The notes below the pieces were generated by a model. The model saw nothing but the letters and a program-made list of their open reading frames with translations, searched no databases and was not told the DNA's origin. Both the position numbers and the translations under genes were made by a program. A stretch of DNA of 64,000 nt from Aquimonas sp. (lineage in GTDB: Bacteria; Pseudomonadota; Gammaproteobacteria; Xanthomonadales; Xanthomonadaceae), in assembly GCA_022241605.1 (NCBI GenBank), contig JAKOMQ010000002.1:120467-184466 (forward strand), read 5' to 3'. Positions 1-10,784 of this stretch are shown piece by piece. The stretch's first letter is position 1. Every line of letters starts with the position of its first letter.

Positions 1-797
1 CCGCTGTGCTGGGCGTGCACCCGGATCTGATGGGTGCGCCCGGTATCGATGCGCACCTCGGTGTAGCTGTGGCCGCCGTGCAGGCCGAGCCGGCGGAAGT
101 GGCTAAGTGAAGCCTTGCCGTCCACCGGATCGACCCGAACCATGCGCTCGCCGCCGTGAAGCTCGAACTTTCGCAGCGGGGCATTCACGCTGAAGGGCTT
201 GGGTCCGATGTCGCCCACCAGCAGGGTCAGATAGCGCTTCTCCAGCCTGCCCTCGCGGATCAGACGCTGCAGTTCGGTCAGCGCCGAGCGTTTCTTGGCC
301 ACCACCAGCAGGCCGGAGGTGTCGCGATCCAGCCGGTGCACCAGTTCCAGCGGCTCGCCCGGTCGCAGCTGGCGCAGCAGTTCGATGGCGCCAAAGCTGA
401 TGCCGCTGCCGCCGTGGGTAGCGATGCCGCTGGGCTTGTCCAGCGCAAGCAGGGCGCGGTCCTCGAAAACGATCGCCTCGCGGATGCGCTCAAGCTGGCT
501 GCGTGGCGCCTCCTGCGGAGCCTCTCTCTCGGCGAGCCGAACCGGTGGAATGCGGACTGTCTCGCCGCCCTGCAGTCGCGTCTCCGGCTTGGCGCGGCCA
601 CCGTTCACGCGCACTTCGCCGGTGCGCAGGATGCGGTAGATCAAGGACCGCGGCGCGCCTTTGAGCTGTCCCAGCAGAAAGTTGTCCAGACGTTGGCCGA
701 CACGGTCGGCCGGCACCTGCACTAGGCGCACACTCGCGACTGCGGCACGGTCGGATCCTTCGTTTGCTGCGGCCGCACCCGGCTTGCTAGACTTCAC
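1..797 (-). CDS. rluC: RluC, 23S rRNA pseudouridine synthase (3' end outside window)
   Basis: RluA-family enzyme that makes pseudouridines in 23S rRNA (positions 955, 2504 and 2580 in E. coli). The reverse strand gives an N-terminal S4 RNA-binding domain (about residues 33-80, GQRLDNFLLGQLKGAPRSLI), then the catalytic domain with HRLDRDTSG, whose first Asp (about residue 157) is the family nucleophile. The C-terminal part continues through GRTHQIRVHAQ and is cut by the window edge, so no stop is visible. The chosen start is the GTG at 797; a second GTG lies at 723, close to the S4 domain. It is divergent from rne, the arrangement seen in E. coli and many gammaproteobacteria. The function is secure; the exact start is not. 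Confidence 0.9.
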   Translation of the reverse strand, partial: MKSSKPGAAAANEGSDRAAVASVRLVQVPADRVGQRLDNFLLGQLKGAPRSLIYRILRTGEVRVNGGRAKPETRLQGGETVRIPPVRLAEREAPQEAPRSQLERIREAIVFEDRALLALDKPSGIATHGGSGISFGAIELLRQLRPGEPLELVHRLDRDTSGLLVVAKKRSALTELQRLIREGRLEKRYLTLLVGDIGPKPFSVNAPLRKFELHGGERMVRVDPVDGKASLSHFRRLGLHGGHSYTEVRIDTGRTHQIRVHAQHS

Positions 798-1443
798 GCG
801 CGATAAGGTCCTGATTTTGCAGCGCCCTTGTCGCTTTGGGGGCTGTTTCCGTGGAGCATGCGGCTCGCTGAAGCCCGATTGCGGGCAAGGCGCGGGCCAG
901 ATGCGGCGCCGCTCAAGGCGGGTCGTACATGGTAGCGGCTGCGCTGCCCCGCAGATGAATCAGGTTTGGACAGAGATGTGCGCGGCAGGGGGGCGAGGCC
1001 CCCCGCGCTGCGCGGAGCCAGGGTTGGCTCCGGTGCGGAATCGGCGTTGGCCCGGCCCCCTCAAGGGGTCGGGCAGCGCTCGTTTCGAGCAGCTCCAGTG
1101 CCGCGTGTGCGCCGCGAAAGCGTGCGCCGCGTGCCCGGAGCCGCCGGTGGCGGGACGGATCCCGCGCCGGCAGCGGCATTCGTGTGACCCGCGGATGACC
1201 GCCGCTTCCCTCGCCTGGCGAGGTTCTGGCGGCGGTTTCCAAGGGACGGGGGTCGGGCGGGCGTGGCGGGGCTCCCGCTGTGCGCGCCGGCCGGTAAGAA
1301 CAACGTGTGGCGCTCCCGCGGGCCTTCAATGGTCCCGGTAACGGTCGCAGCGCTGGTGACTCCGCTTCGGGCGCGCGGCCTTCGCATGCCTTGGCCGGGA
1401 TTTCCGGCGTTCCCCGCGTGAGCGCGCGAGGAATGACAATCCA
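798..1443 (+). promoter_or_regulatory. Long rluC-rne divergent intergenic region / rne 5' leader
   Basis: About 645 bases between divergent rluC and rne with no convincing gene. In E. coli the rne 5' UTR is unusually long and carries hairpins through which RNase E destabilises its own mRNA; a similar leader is inferred here from position and length. One clear hairpin is at 1050-1074, with arms GCCCGGCCCC and GGGGTCGGGC (one G-U pair) and a 5-base loop. I could not identify a -35/-10 pair with confidence. Confidence 0.45.
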
Positions 1444-4400
1444 ATGAAAAGAATGCTGATCAACGCAACCCAGCAGGAGGAGTTGCGCGTCGCCATCGTC
1501 GATGGCCAAAGCCTGTACGACATCGACATCGAGCAGCCTGCCCAGGAACAGAAGAAGTCCAATATCTACAAGGGCCGCATCACCCGGCTCGAGCCTTCCC
1601 TGGAAGCTGCCTTCGTCGAGTACGGGGGCGATCGTCACGGTTTCCTGCCGCTGAAGGAGATCTCACGCGATTACTTCCTGCCCGGCACTGACGCCAGCAA
1701 GCACGGCATCAAGGAGCTGCTGAAGGAAGGCCAGGAGGTGGTCGTCCAGGTCGACAAGGAAGAGCGCGGCAACAAGGGCGCCGCCCTGACCACGTTCATT
1801 TCGCTGGCCGGCCGCTACATGGTGCTGATGCCCAACAGCCCGCGCGCCGGCGGCGTCTCGCGCCGCATCGAGGGCGAGGACCGCCAGGCCCTGAAAGAGG
1901 CCATGGACAAGCTCAATATCCCCGACGACATGGGGATCATCATCCGCACCGCCGGCGTCGGTCGCGATGCCGAAGAGCTGCAGTGGGATCTCGACTACCT
2001 TCTGCAGGTCTGGCGCGCGATCACCGATGCGGCGCTGGGCAAGCCGGCCGCGTTCCTGATCTATCAGGAGTCACGCCTGATCGTGCGTGCGCTGCGCGAC
2101 TACCTGCGCAACGACATCGGCGAAATCCTCATCGACACCGAGGCCATGTATCAGGAGGCCCGTGACTTCGTCGAGCAGGTGATGCCGCAGAACCTGCGCA
2201 AGCTCAAGCATTATCAGGACAGCATTCCGCTGTTCAACCGCTACCAGATCGAATCGCAGATCGAAAACGCCTACGAGCGGCAGGTGCGCCTGCCCTCCGG
2301 CGGCTCGATCGTGATCGACCAGACCGAGGCGCTGACCGCGGTCGACGTCAACTCCGCGCGTGCCACCAAAGGCGGCGACATCGAAGAGACCGCTTTCAAC
2401 ACCAACCTGGAGGCGGCCGACGAAGTGGCCCGCCAGCTGCGCTTGCGCGACCTCGGCGGGCTGGTGGTGGTGGACTTCATCGACATGGAGTCCAGCCGCC
2501 ACCAGCGCGAGGTGGAAGAACGCCTGAAGAACGCGCTGAAGCACGATCGCGCGCGCGTGCAGGTCGGCCGGATCTCGCGCTTCGGCCTGCTGGAAATGTC
2601 GCGCCAGCGCCTTCGTCCGAGCCTGGGCGAGTCCAGCCAGCTCGTCTGCCCGCGCTGCCACGGCCACGGCCGCATGCGCAGCGTGGAGTCGCTGAGCCTG
2701 TCGATCCTGCGCCTGGTCGAAGAGCAGGCCATGAAGGACAACACTGCCCAGGTGCTGGTGCAGGCCCCGCACGAAATCGCCAATTTCCTGCTCAACGAGA
2801 AACGCCGCGGGCTGCTGGAAGTGGAGCAGCGCCACGAGGTGCCGGTCATCATCGTTGCAGACGAGCAGATGGAGACGCCGCACTTCAACGTGCAGCGCCT
2901 CCGCGATGGCGAGCTTGCGGAGGAAACCGCCAAGCCGAGCTACTACCGAACCTCCCCGCGCAAGCAGGAAGTCCACGCACTGACCCGCGCCAACCTCAAC
3001 ATTCCGCCGCCGCCGGCGGTGCGCGCGGTCAAGCCGGCCACCCCTGCACCCGTGCGTGAAGAGCGCGAGGAGCGCGAGGAAGCACCGGTCGCCCGCGCCG
3101 AAGCACCGCGTCAGGTTGCGCCGCAGCAGCGGCCATCCGCTCCGGCCGCGCCCGCCGCAGGGGGCTTCTGGGGCAAGCTGAAGACCATCCTCGGCTTCGG
3201 CGGCGCCGAGGCAGCCCCGGCCGAGGGCCGGCGCGAATCGCGTGACGGCAAGCCCAACCGGGACAGCCGCCGCCCGGAGCGCCCCGAGCGAAACGAGGCA
3301 CGTGGCGAGCGCCAGGACGGTCGCGGTGGACGTGGCGGCAAGGGCGAGGACCGCAACGAGGGTGGGCGTCGCCGCGAGCGCGGCAACCGCGGTGAGCAGC
3401 CCACCAAGGCCGAGCCGCAGCAGCAGCGCCAAGAGCAGCCGCGCAAACAGGCTGAGGCCGTGGCAAAGGCCGGCGAGCGCACTGAGCGGCCGCAGGAAAA
3501 ACCACGCGACAAGAACCAGGAACGCCAGCAGGACAAGGCCGAACGCCGCGAGCGCACCCCTGCGGGCGCCCAGGCCAAGCCAGCCGAAGCCGTCGATCCC
3601 GCCTTGGCAGCAGAGGCCGCTGTGGCGGCAGCGGCAGCAGCCGCGGCAGCAGCCACCGCGGCCAATGCCGACGCCCCGGCCCTGACCAGCGAAGAAACCG
3701 CCGCGGCGGCAGAGGCAGGCGCGGAAGCCAGCGGTGGCCGTCGCCGTCGCGGTCGTCGTGGTGGCCGGCGCCGTCGTCGCGAAGGCGCGCCCAATGGCAG
3801 CGAAGAAGCTCTGGGTCTGGACGAACCCGCCGAGGGCGAGGACGAGATCAACGAACTCGACCAGGCCACTGACTCCGAGTCCGTGACGGAAACCATCGAG
3901 GCCCAGGCCGCGTTTGGCGCCGATGAGGACGCCGATGCGGACCTGAGCGTGCAGGCTCCGGAAGCTCCCGCCCGTGGCGAGGCTCCACCCTTCGTGCCTT
4001 CTCCGCTGCCACGCAGCGCGCAGGCCGCCGAGGCGGCAGCCCAATCCCAGGCCGAGAGCGCAGGCGAGCCACGGGATACGTCGCCCCCAGCGCCGCGCGT
4101 GCGCGCTCCACGAGCCGCTCGGGCCGCCGCAACGGCTGTCGCGGGCAGCGCCGAATCCGACGGCGCGGCGCCGCTGGCGCATGAGGCGACGGAAGCCTCC
4201 GCCGCACCCGCGGATGCCGGGCCCATGGCAAGCGCAAACGCCGACACCCCAGCAGCCCCCGCCACGCCGGACGCGCTGCCAGCCCCGGTGCCGGACGCGC
4301 CAAGGGTGCCTGCGGAAACAGCCGACAGGCCCACCGCGCGCCAGGATCTGGCACAAGCCGAGGCTGACAGCCCGGCTGCGGCTGAGACGGAACTCACGGC

Positions 4401-4977
4401 CATTGCCAAGGCGCAGGATGCAGAAGCAGGCGCACCGGCCGACGCCACAGTCACCTCCGAGGCACGCACCGCGCCCAGCCTTGAGCCCGCAGCCGTAGCG
4501 GCGACTGCGGAGGTCGCCCCACCGCAAGCCGCGACCGGGGTGGACACTGCGCTATCCGCCCCTGCACCTGCTGCGGCGGCCCAGCCGCACGTCACCGCGC
4601 GCGAGGAGGCCGCTGAGGTCTACGCCGAGCCTGCGGCCGAAGCTCCTGCTGCCCCGGAGAGTCCAGCGGATCCGGTGGCTCCGGCTGCAGACCAGGCTGC
4701 TGCTTCGGAGTCTGCTGCTTCGGAGGCTGCTGCTTCGGAGGCTGCTGCTGCTCCGGAGAGTTCCGCTGCTCCAGAGGCTCCCGCCGCTGACGAGGCTCCT
4801 GCTGCTCCCAAGCCGCCTGCGGTTGCGGCGGAAGATCCGGCTGCCGACAGCAAGGCCGGTTCCCAGGATTCCGAGCCAGAGGGCTCTCCCGTCAGCGCAG
4901 CGGAGGACGCAGCGGACACTCCAGCGGCGACGCGCAACGATTCGGAAGATCCGCCGCGCCAGGAGCGACTGATCTAA
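1444..4977 (+). CDS. rne: Ribonuclease E
   Basis: Essential endoribonuclease of mRNA decay and rRNA/tRNA processing and scaffold of the RNA degradosome. The N-terminal catalytic half is canonical: [10 protein letters not shown] start, S1 domain at about 36-120, metal-binding Asp301 (AVDVNSA) and Asp344 (VVDFIDM), and the Zn-link CPRC at 402-405. After about residue 520 the protein becomes low-complexity: Arg/Glu/Gln-rich, an Arg-rich tract near residue 765 ([14 protein letters not shown]), then a long Ala/Pro/Glu-rich tail. At 1177 aa it is longer than the 1061-aa E. coli enzyme, entirely in the disordered half. The Arg-rich tract probably binds RNA and the tail may hold degradosome-partner sites (inference). 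The large ORFs antisense to the tail are composition artefacts. Confidence 0.97.
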   Translation: MKRMLINATQQEELRVAIVDGQSLYDIDIEQPAQEQKKSNIYKGRITRLEPSLEAAFVEYGGDRHGFLPLKEISRDYFLPGTDASKHGIKELLKEGQEVVVQVDKEERGNKGAALTTFISLAGRYMVLMPNSPRAGGVSRRIEGEDRQALKEAMDKLNIPDDMGIIIRTAGVGRDAEELQWDLDYLLQVWRAITDAALGKPAAFLIYQESRLIVRALRDYLRNDIGEILIDTEAMYQEARDFVEQVMPQNLRKLKHYQDSIPLFNRYQIESQIENAYERQVRLPSGGSIVIDQTEALTAVDVNSARATKGGDIEETAFNTNLEAADEVARQLRLRDLGGLVVVDFIDMESSRHQREVEERLKNALKHDRARVQVGRISRFGLLEMSRQRLRPSLGESSQLVCPRCHGHGRMRSVESLSLSILRLVEEQAMKDNTAQVLVQAPHEIANFLLNEKRRGLLEVEQRHEVPVIIVADEQMETPHFNVQRLRDGELAEETAKPSYYRTSPRKQEVHALTRANLNIPPPPAVRAVKPATPAPVREEREEREEAPVARAEAPRQVAPQQRPSAPAAPAAGGFWGKLKTILGFGGAEAAPAEGRRESRDGKPNRDSRRPERPERNEARGERQDGRGGRGGKGEDRNEGGRRRERGNRGEQPTKAEPQQQRQEQPRKQAEAVAKAGERTERPQEKPRDKNQERQQDKAERRERTPAGAQAKPAEAVDPALAAEAAVAAAAAAAAAATAANADAPALTSEETAAAAEAGAEASGGRRRRGRRGGRRRRREGAPNGSEEALGLDEPAEGEDEINELDQATDSESVTETIEAQAAFGADEDADADLSVQAPEAPARGEAPPFVPSPLPRSAQAAEAAAQSQAESAGEPRDTSPPAPRVRAPRAARAAATAVAGSAESDGAAPLAHEATEASAAPADAGPMASANADTPAAPATPDALPAPVPDAPRVPAETADRPTARQDLAQAEADSPAAAETELTAIAKAQDAEAGAPADATVTSEARTAPSLEPAAVAATAEVAPPQAATGVDTALSAPAPAAAAQPHVTAREEAAEVYAEPAAEAPAAPESPADPVAPAADQAAASESAASEAAASEAAAAPESSAAPEAPAADEAPAAPKPPAVAAEDPAADSKAGSQDSEPEGSPVSAAEDAADTPAATRNDSEDPPRQERLI
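4696..4740 (+). repeat. 3 x 15-bp tandem repeat inside the rne tail
   Basis: Three consecutive 15-mers of the form GCTGCTGCTTCGGAG (first base T in the middle copy), encoding Ala-Ala-Ser-Glu type units in the disordered RNase E tail. They keep the reading frame, so copy-number change would alter tail length without disrupting the gene. Confidence 0.7.
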
Positions 4978-5009
4978 GCAGAGGCTGAAGATCCAGGTTC
5001 TGCAGGATA

Positions 5010-5060
5010 GTGTTCAGCGGCCGCGGGCCCGGCGCCGCCGGAGTCGCGGCCTCTGAACAC
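5010..5060 (+). terminator. Hairpin downstream of rne (candidate terminator or 3' stabiliser)
   Basis: Arms at 5010-5025 and 5045-5060 pair over 16 positions with one mismatch (GTGTTCAGCGGCCGCG against CGCGGCCTCTGAACAC) around a GC-rich 19-base loop. It lies 33 bases after the rne stop. No T-run follows, so it is not a textbook intrinsic terminator. The remaining intergenic DNA, to 5494, shows nothing else I can name. Confidence 0.45.
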
Positions 5061-5494
5061 GACCGGCCTGGGTTACCCGGCGTTGCTACCCGACAGAGCA
5101 GCCCTGCATACGGCGGCTCGCCGCCGCGCAGCACGCGCACGCTGATACGTCGGCACGCCCGCGCGAGGGCGCTCTGGGCAGCGCGCGAAAACGCGGGACG
5201 CTCCGGCGAGCCTTTCGCTGGGCGGCAGCGACACTGTGCGACGGGTGAGCTCCATGGAGCTCGGCCAGCCCAGCCAGTGGCGGCAAACCTCGCCAAAGGT
5301 GCTGCCGTCGCGCGTGTCAGGGCGAGGGCCGCAGGCCGCGCGAACAGTGCAGTGTCCCCTGCGTGTAGACGGCGGCCTCACGGCTGGCGCATCCGCACGT
5401 GTGCGGGTGAACATCCCCGCGGAAAGAGCCTGTCCGCACAGGACTGCAGCGCAGCTCCACCTTCACTCGACGCCGCTGTCTGCACGCTTGCGGC

Positions 5495-5926
5495 ATGCGC
5501 ATGCCCCTGTCGCTTTGCTTCCTGTGCCTGCTGAGCCTGTCGGCTCCGGCCGCTGCCGAGTGGATCAGCGCACACCGCTGGCAGCAGCGGCTGGTGGTGG
5601 TCCAGGGGCTTTCCAGCAATGCCGTCGCCGCAGCCCTGCGCCAGCACGATCACGCGCTGCGCGAGCGTCGCATGGCCGTTTGGCTGCTGCAGGGTGAGCA
5701 GCTCGGCTGGATTGGCGGTGCCGAACCGCTGGCCGCCCCGCCCACGCACGGGCCTGCGCTGGATAGTCTCCGCCGGGCTTTGCGAAAGGCGCCCGAGGGT
5801 TCAACTCTGTACCTGTTCGGCCTCGACGGAGGGCTGAAAGGCGCGGTAGCACGCCCTGAGCAACTGGTGGAGCTGATCCAGGCGGTGGATTCGATGCCGA
5901 TGCGGGCGCGTGAAATTCGGCGATGA
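5495..5926 (+). CDS. Secreted DUF4174-domain protein
   Basis: 143 aa with a signal peptide (MRMPLSLCFLCLLSLSAPAAA, cleavage likely after residue 21). The mature part fits DUF4174: a beta strand after the W-Q-Q-R motif (QRLVVVQG), a central RRMAVWLL strand, a YLFGLDGGLKG strand, and the typical ending SMPMRAREIRR. The fold is predicted thioredoxin-like, but there is no CxxC pair, so redox activity is not supported. A second in-frame ATG is at 5501. It stands alone between rne and the convergent fghA; its function is unknown and it is inferred to be periplasmic. Confidence 0.75.
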   Translation: MRMPLSLCFLCLLSLSAPAAAEWISAHRWQQRLVVVQGLSSNAVAAALRQHDHALRERRMAVWLLQGEQLGWIGGAEPLAAPPTHGPALDSLRRALRKAPEGSTLYLFGLDGGLKGAVARPEQLVELIQAVDSMPMRAREIRR

Positions 5927-6204
5927 GCTGAGAGCATGTGAGAACCATCCGCCTGCTGCGGCCGCCTGCGGCGCCATACCCACCCTTGAACCTGCGCGAA
6001 GGAGCGTCTGCCCAATGGCGGCAGTCAGCATGCCGCGGGTAGCCAACAGTCAGACCGCTGGCGATGGATTCGGCTGCCGACCAACGCGCGAGGACACGCT
6101 TTAGCGGAGCGATTGCGACGACGAACAAGGACGAGCCGCGGCCAAACCACCGTCAGGCGCTGGTGATGCGTTGCGCGTGGCGCGCTAGGGCTCCAAGCCC
6201 GCGC

Positions 6205-7038
6205 TCAAAGCACTGCGGCGTGGTGCCGCAGATGATCTTCGACAAAGCTCTGGATGAACCAGTAGCTGTGGTCGTAGCCGGCATGACGACGCACTCTCAA
6301 GCCCTGCCGCGCTGCAGCGCAAGCAGACTCGAACAGTTCAGGCTTGAGCTGGTCGATCAGGAACCTGTCATCCAGGCCCTGCTCGATTAGAAGTTCACCG
6401 TCAAAACGATGCCCATCCTCGATCAGTGCAGTGGCATCGTATGCACGCCACGCCGCTCGGTCTCCGCCAAGGTAACGGGACAGCGCCTTCTCGCCCCAAG
6501 GCACCTGGCTGGGAGCGACGATCGGGGCGAAGGCCGAGCAGCTGCGGAACACCGACGGATTCTTCAGCGCAAGGGTCAGCGCCCCGTGCCCACCCATCGA
6601 GTGGCCGAACACGCCGCAGCGCTGCAGATCGACCGGAAAGTTCGCGGCCACTTCCGGCAGCAGTTCGTCGAGCAGATAGCGCTGCATGTTGAAGCGCGCG
6701 CTCCACGGTGGCTGTGTGGCATCGAGATAGAAGCCCGCAGCCTCACCGAACTCCCAGTCGCCGGTGGCGCCCTCGATGCCGGTGTCGCGCGGACTGGTGT
6801 CCGGCATTACCAGCACCAGGCCAAGCTCGGCGGCGATGCGCTGCGCACCGGCCTTGATCGCGAAAGTCTCGGGCGAGCAGGTCAGCCCGGCGAGATAGAA
6901 CAGCACCGGCCGCGGGCCCGGCTGCGGCGGCGTGTAAACGCCGAACTGCATCGAACCACCGCAGGCCTCGGACGCGTGCCGGTAGAACCCCTGCACGCCG
7001 CCAAAGCAGCGCTGGGCCGAAAGGGTTTCGAGCGCCAT
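6205..7038 (-). CDS. fghA: S-formylglutathione hydrolase
   Basis: Esterase-D family enzyme that hydrolyses S-formylglutathione to formate and glutathione, the second step of glutathione-dependent formaldehyde detoxification. It is 277 aa, the usual length. The nucleophile Ser147 lies in GHSMGGHG, with candidate acid Asp223 (GLDDRFL) and His257 (GYDHSYWF); the LAGLTCSPETF segment near residues 49-59 is also typical. Its ATG overlaps the adhC stop by one base (TGATG at 7036-7040), so translation is probably coupled. Cytoplasmic. Confidence 0.96.
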   Translation of the reverse strand: MALETLSAQRCFGGVQGFYRHASEACGGSMQFGVYTPPQPGPRPVLFYLAGLTCSPETFAIKAGAQRIAAELGLVLVMPDTSPRDTGIEGATGDWEFGEAAGFYLDATQPPWSARFNMQRYLLDELLPEVAANFPVDLQRCGVFGHSMGGHGALTLALKNPSVFRSCSAFAPIVAPSQVPWGEKALSRYLGGDRAAWRAYDATALIEDGHRFDGELLIEQGLDDRFLIDQLKPELFESACAAARQGLRVRRHAGYDHSYWFIQSFVEDHLRHHAAVL

Positions 7039-8147
7039 CAGTACACCACCACCGAACGGATCGACTCGCCGCGGTGCATCAGGTCGAAGGCGTCGTTGAT
7101 CTGCTCCAGCGGCAGGGTGTGGGTGATCAGCGAGTCGATGTCGATCTTGCCCTCCATGTACCAGTCGACGATCTTCGGCACGTCGGTGCGGCCGCGTGCG
7201 CCACCGAAGGCGCTGCCGCGCCAGTTACGCCCCGTCACCAATTGGAAGGGCCGCGTGCTGATCTCGGCACCGGCCGGGGCCACGCCAATGATCACGCTGG
7301 TGCCCCAGCCCTTGTGCGCGCACTCAAGCGCCTGGCGCATCACCTGGGTGTTGCCGATGCACTCGAAGGTGTAGTCGGCACCGCCCCGGGTCAGCGACAC
7401 CAGATATGGCACCAGGTCACCTTCGACGTCCTTCGGGTTGACGAAGTGGGTCATGCCGAACTTGCGCGCCATCGCCTCGCGTGCGGGGTTCAAGTCCACC
7501 CCGACGATCATGTCGGCACCGGCCAGCCGCAGGCCCTGGATCACGTTGAGCCCGATGCCGCCCAGGCCGAACACCACGGCCTTCGAGCCGACCTCGACCT
7601 TGGCGGTGTAGATCACCGCGCCGATGCCGGTGGTGACGCCGCAGCCGATGTAGCAGACCTTGTCGAAGGGCGCATCCTCGCGGATCTTGGCCAGCGCGAT
7701 CTCGGGCGCGACGGTGTAGTTGGAGAAGGTCGAGGTGCCCATGTAGTGGCGGATCGGCCGGCCGTCGAGCGAGAAGCGGCTGCTGCCGTCCGGCATCAGG
7801 CCCTGGCCCTGGGTGCTGCGGATCGCCTGGCAGAGGTTGGTCTTGGGGTTCAGGCAGTACTCGCACTCGCGGCACTCGGGGGTGTACAGCGGAATCACGT
7901 GGTCGCCGGGCTTGAGCGACTTCACGCCCGCGCCGACTTCGACCACGACGCCTGCGCCCTCATGGCCGAGGATGGCCGGAAACAGGCCCTCCGGGTCGGC
8001 GCCGGACAGCGTGAACTCGTCGGTGTGGCAAACGCCAGTGGCCTTGATCTCGACCAGCACTTCGCCTGCGCGCGGGCCTTCCAGGTCGACGGTTTCGATG
8101 CTGAGCGGCTTGCCGGCTTCGAAGGCGACGGCGGCGCGGGTTTTCAT
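7038..8147 (-). CDS. adhC: S-(hydroxymethyl)glutathione dehydrogenase (class III ADH)
   Basis: NAD-dependent, zinc-containing dehydrogenase oxidising S-hydroxymethylglutathione (formaldehyde plus glutathione) to S-formylglutathione, the substrate of the next gene. It is 369 aa from ATG 8147. Visible features are the catalytic zinc ligands Cys40 and His62 (GHEGAG), the structural-zinc cysteines 92, 95, 98 and 106 (PECRECEYC...C), and the Rossmann motif [11 protein letters not shown]. The open frame continues far upstream to 9095, but that extension is antisense to the next gene and non-homologous. It is the first gene of a two-gene operon. No FrmR-type repressor gene is adjacent. Confidence 0.97.
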   Translation of the reverse strand: MKTRAAVAFEAGKPLSIETVDLEGPRAGEVLVEIKATGVCHTDEFTLSGADPEGLFPAILGHEGAGVVVEVGAGVKSLKPGDHVIPLYTPECRECEYCLNPKTNLCQAIRSTQGQGLMPDGSSRFSLDGRPIRHYMGTSTFSNYTVAPEIALAKIREDAPFDKVCYIGCGVTTGIGAVIYTAKVEVGSKAVVFGLGGIGLNVIQGLRLAGADMIVGVDLNPAREAMARKFGMTHFVNPKDVEGDLVPYLVSLTRGGADYTFECIGNTQVMRQALECAHKGWGTSVIIGVAPAGAEISTRPFQLVTGRNWRGSAFGGARGRTDVPKIVDWYMEGKIDIDSLITHTLPLEQINDAFDLMHRGESIRSVVVY

Positions 8148-8282
8148 GGGCGGCTCCGGAATGCGATGAACCTGCAGTGTAGCCAGCGGCGAATCGCCGC
8201 AAAGTGCAGGAAGACCCGGCCGACGCGAGGGAGCGCCGCATCGGCTAGCATTCCGGCTCCCCACTGCGAGGCCAAGCACCCC

Positions 8283-9662
8283 ATGAGCAAAGGACTGCGC
8301 GTCCCGCACACCCTCGCCCTGCTGTTCATGATCATGGCGCTGGCGCTGCTGGCCACCTGGGTGCTGCCGCAGGGCAGCTTCGAGACCCAGCCCAATGCGC
8401 AGGGCCGGCAGATGGTGGTGCCGGGCAGCTACAGCGTGCACGAGGAGCGGGTCTGGCTGTCGCCGCTGGTGCTGTTCACCGCGGTGCCGCGCTCGCTGGC
8501 GTTTGCGCAGGACATCATCTTCTTCCTGCTGATCGTCGGCGGCGCCATCGCCGTGCTGCGCGCCACCGGCGTGATCGACGCCAGCCTCGGCTGGCTGCTG
8601 CGCAAGATCGGCCACTCGCCGGCGACCCTGATCGTGCTCGGCACCGCGGCGCTGGCGGCCGGCTCGGCCACCTTGGGAGTATCGACCGAGTACATCCCGT
8701 TCGCCGTGGTGCTGATCTCGCTGTGCGTGGCGATGCGGCTGGATGCGATGACCGCGATGGGCATCATGATCTGCGGTTACAGCGTCGGCTTCGGCATCGC
8801 CTGGACCAACCCGTATACGGTGATGGTCGCGCAGGGCATTGCCGAGCTGCCGCCCACCTCGGGCTGGGAGTACCGGCTGGCGCTGTTCCTGCCCTTCGTG
8901 GCGGTCACCGCGCACCACGTCTGGGCCTACTCCAGGCGCGTGCAGGCCGACCCCGCCGCCAGCCTGGTCGCTGACCTCAAGGACCCGCGCCACAGCGCGA
9001 TGGCAGAGTATCCGGCGCTGACCGGCCGGCATCTGCTGATCCTGGGGCTGACCGCACTGGCAGTGATCGCCATGGTCTACGGGATCCGCGTCCACCGCTG
9101 GTACCTGACCGAGTTGGGCGCACTGTGGCTGGCGCTGGCGCTGGTAGCGGGCTTCATCGGCAGGCTGTCAGCCGACGACCTCGCCAAGCGCTTCGCCAAC
9201 GGCGCGGCCGAGCTGGCGGTGGTGGCCCTGCTGGTGGGCTTCGCGCGCTCGATCGCCTTGATCCTGGAAGAAGGCCAGGTGCTGCACACCATCGTGCACG
9301 GCGCCTCGATTCCACTCGGCATGGTCGGCAGCGAGCTGTCGGCGGTGGGCATGCTGCTGATGCAGAGCCTGCTGAACTTCTTCATTCCCTCCGGCTCCGG
9401 CCAGGCGTTTGCCACCATGCCGATCATGGTGCCGCTGGCGGATGTCGTCGGCATCGAGCGGCAGGTGGCGGTGCTGGCCTTTACCCTGGGCGACGGCCTG
9501 TCGAACGCGATCATCCCCACCAACGTGGTGCTGATGGCCATCCTCGGCATGGCCGGCATCCCCTACGACCGCTGGTTCCGCTTCGTCTGGCCGCTGATGC
9601 TGAAATTGCTGGCGCTGGGTGCGGCGGCGCTGGTGGTAGCGGTGTGGCTGGGCTACAGCTGA
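8283..9662 (+). CDS. YfcC/DcuC-family membrane carrier
   Basis: 459-aa polytopic membrane protein with about 11-12 hydrophobic segments, matching the YfcC/C4-dicarboxylate carrier-like group. Recognisable parts are the N-terminal pattern [15 protein letters not shown]...[11 protein letters not shown], the central [21 protein letters not shown], and the re-entrant-like [26 protein letters not shown] plus [12 protein letters not shown]. The family is often annotated as a C4-dicarboxylate or basic amino-acid carrier, but the substrate cannot be read from sequence. The start ATG at 8283 follows a 135-bp region shared with divergent adhC. Long upstream extensions in this frame are antisense to adhC. 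Confidence 0.85.
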   Translation: MSKGLRVPHTLALLFMIMALALLATWVLPQGSFETQPNAQGRQMVVPGSYSVHEERVWLSPLVLFTAVPRSLAFAQDIIFFLLIVGGAIAVLRATGVIDASLGWLLRKIGHSPATLIVLGTAALAAGSATLGVSTEYIPFAVVLISLCVAMRLDAMTAMGIMICGYSVGFGIAWTNPYTVMVAQGIAELPPTSGWEYRLALFLPFVAVTAHHVWAYSRRVQADPAASLVADLKDPRHSAMAEYPALTGRHLLILGLTALAVIAMVYGIRVHRWYLTELGALWLALALVAGFIGRLSADDLAKRFANGAAELAVVALLVGFARSIALILEEGQVLHTIVHGASIPLGMVGSELSAVGMLLMQSLLNFFIPSGSGQAFATMPIMVPLADVVGIERQVAVLAFTLGDGLSNAIIPTNVVLMAILGMAGIPYDRWFRFVWPLMLKLLALGAAALVVAVWLGYS

Positions 9663-9678
9663 CCCAGGCAGGACGACT

Positions 9679-10647
9679 TCAGCCCGCCTGCGCGATCAGC
9701 CAGGCGGTGTAGCCGACGTAGGCGGCGAGCAGCAGGGCACCCTCGCCGCGGCTGATGCGATGCCCGCTGAGCAGGATCGGCAGACACAGGGCGGCAACGC
9801 CGACCATCACCGGCAGGTCGAAGCGCAGCGCCTGCGTGGCCACGGCCAGGCCCTCCGGCGCGAACAGCGCCGAAAGCCCGAGCACGCCGAGGATATTGAA
9901 GATGTTGCTGCCGACCACGTTGCCCACCGCGATATCGCGCTGGCCGCGTAGCGCCGCCATGACCGAGGTGGCGACTTCGGGCAGCGAAGTGCCGGCGGCG
10001 ACGATGGTCAGGCCCACCACCAGCTCGCTGATGCCAAGCCTTGCCGCAAACTCGATCGCCGCGCTGACCAGCCAGTGCGAGCCCAGCACCAGCAGCACCA
10101 GCCCCACCATGATCAGCAGCAGCTGCACCCAGAGGCGGTCCAGCCAGGGTCCGCTGGCTGGCAGTTCTGACGTGGATTCCTCCTGGGTGGTGGCCGGCGC
10201 GCGCCGCGCCTGTCGATAGAGCATCAGCACATAGGCCAGCAGCAGTCCGGCCAGCAGTGCGCCCTCGGCGCGGCCGATCACGCCGTTGGCGGCCAGCGCC
10301 CAGAGCAGCAGCGACACGCCCAGCATCACCGGCACTTCCTGCAGCACCACCTGCCTGTGCACTACCAGCGGGGCGACCAGCGCGGAGACGCCCAGAATGA
10401 ACAGCACGTTGAAGATATTGCTGCCGAGCACGTTGCCGACAGCGATATCGCCTTGGCCAGACAGCGCGCCCTGCAGCGATACCGCCAGCTCAGGCGCGCT
10501 GGTGCCGAAGGCCACCACGGTGAGGCCGACCACGAGAGGGCTGATGCCGAACGAAAGCGATAAGCGGCTGGCGCCCCGCACCAGCAGATCCGCACCCGCC
10601 ACCAGCAGCACCAGGCCAAGGCCGAACATCAGGAAACTCAAGCGCAC
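9679..10647 (-). CDS. Calcium/sodium exchanger, CaCA family (YrbG-like)
   Basis: 322 aa from GTG 10647 (316 from ATG 10629; the start is uncertain). Inner-membrane K+-independent Na+/Ca2+ exchanger-type protein with two homologous halves. Each half has an alpha-repeat: GLTVVAFGTSAPELAVS followed by GNVLGSNIFNVLFILG, and GLTIVAAGTSLPEVATS followed by GNVVGSNIFNILGVLG. These conserved acidic and Ser/Asn motifs form the ion-binding centre in the family. About ten membrane segments flank a polar loop near residues 150-165. The frame stays open to 10971, but the extension lacks homology. Confidence 0.92.
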   Translation of the reverse strand: MRLSFLMFGLGLVLLVAGADLLVRGASRLSLSFGISPLVVGLTVVAFGTSAPELAVSLQGALSGQGDIAVGNVLGSNIFNVLFILGVSALVAPLVVHRQVVLQEVPVMLGVSLLLWALAANGVIGRAEGALLAGLLLAYVLMLYRQARRAPATTQEESTSELPASGPWLDRLWVQLLLIMVGLVLLVLGSHWLVSAAIEFAARLGISELVVGLTIVAAGTSLPEVATSVMAALRGQRDIAVGNVVGSNIFNILGVLGLSALFAPEGLAVATQALRFDLPVMVGVAALCLPILLSGHRISRGEGALLLAAYVGYTAWLIAQAG

Positions 10648-10784
10648 CTCCGCGACCGCGACATCTTTTCTTCCTGAACCGTGCACGGCGCGGCCGGCAA
10701 CGCAGCATCCCGCCGCGTGGCGCGCAGTGTGCGGCTTTCGCACGGCCGGCGACGGCGGGGCTTCCAAGGTGCTGCAGGCACCAT

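Noticed and set aside
2071..4527. Very long ORF antisense to rne (818 codons)
   Set aside because: It is produced by codon-position GC bias opposite a confirmed gene, with Gly/Arg/Cys-rich composition and no domain.
8148..9095. N-terminal extension of adhC
   Set aside because: The frame is open, but the sequence is antisense to the YfcC-type carrier and lies before a canonical [10 protein letters not shown] start.
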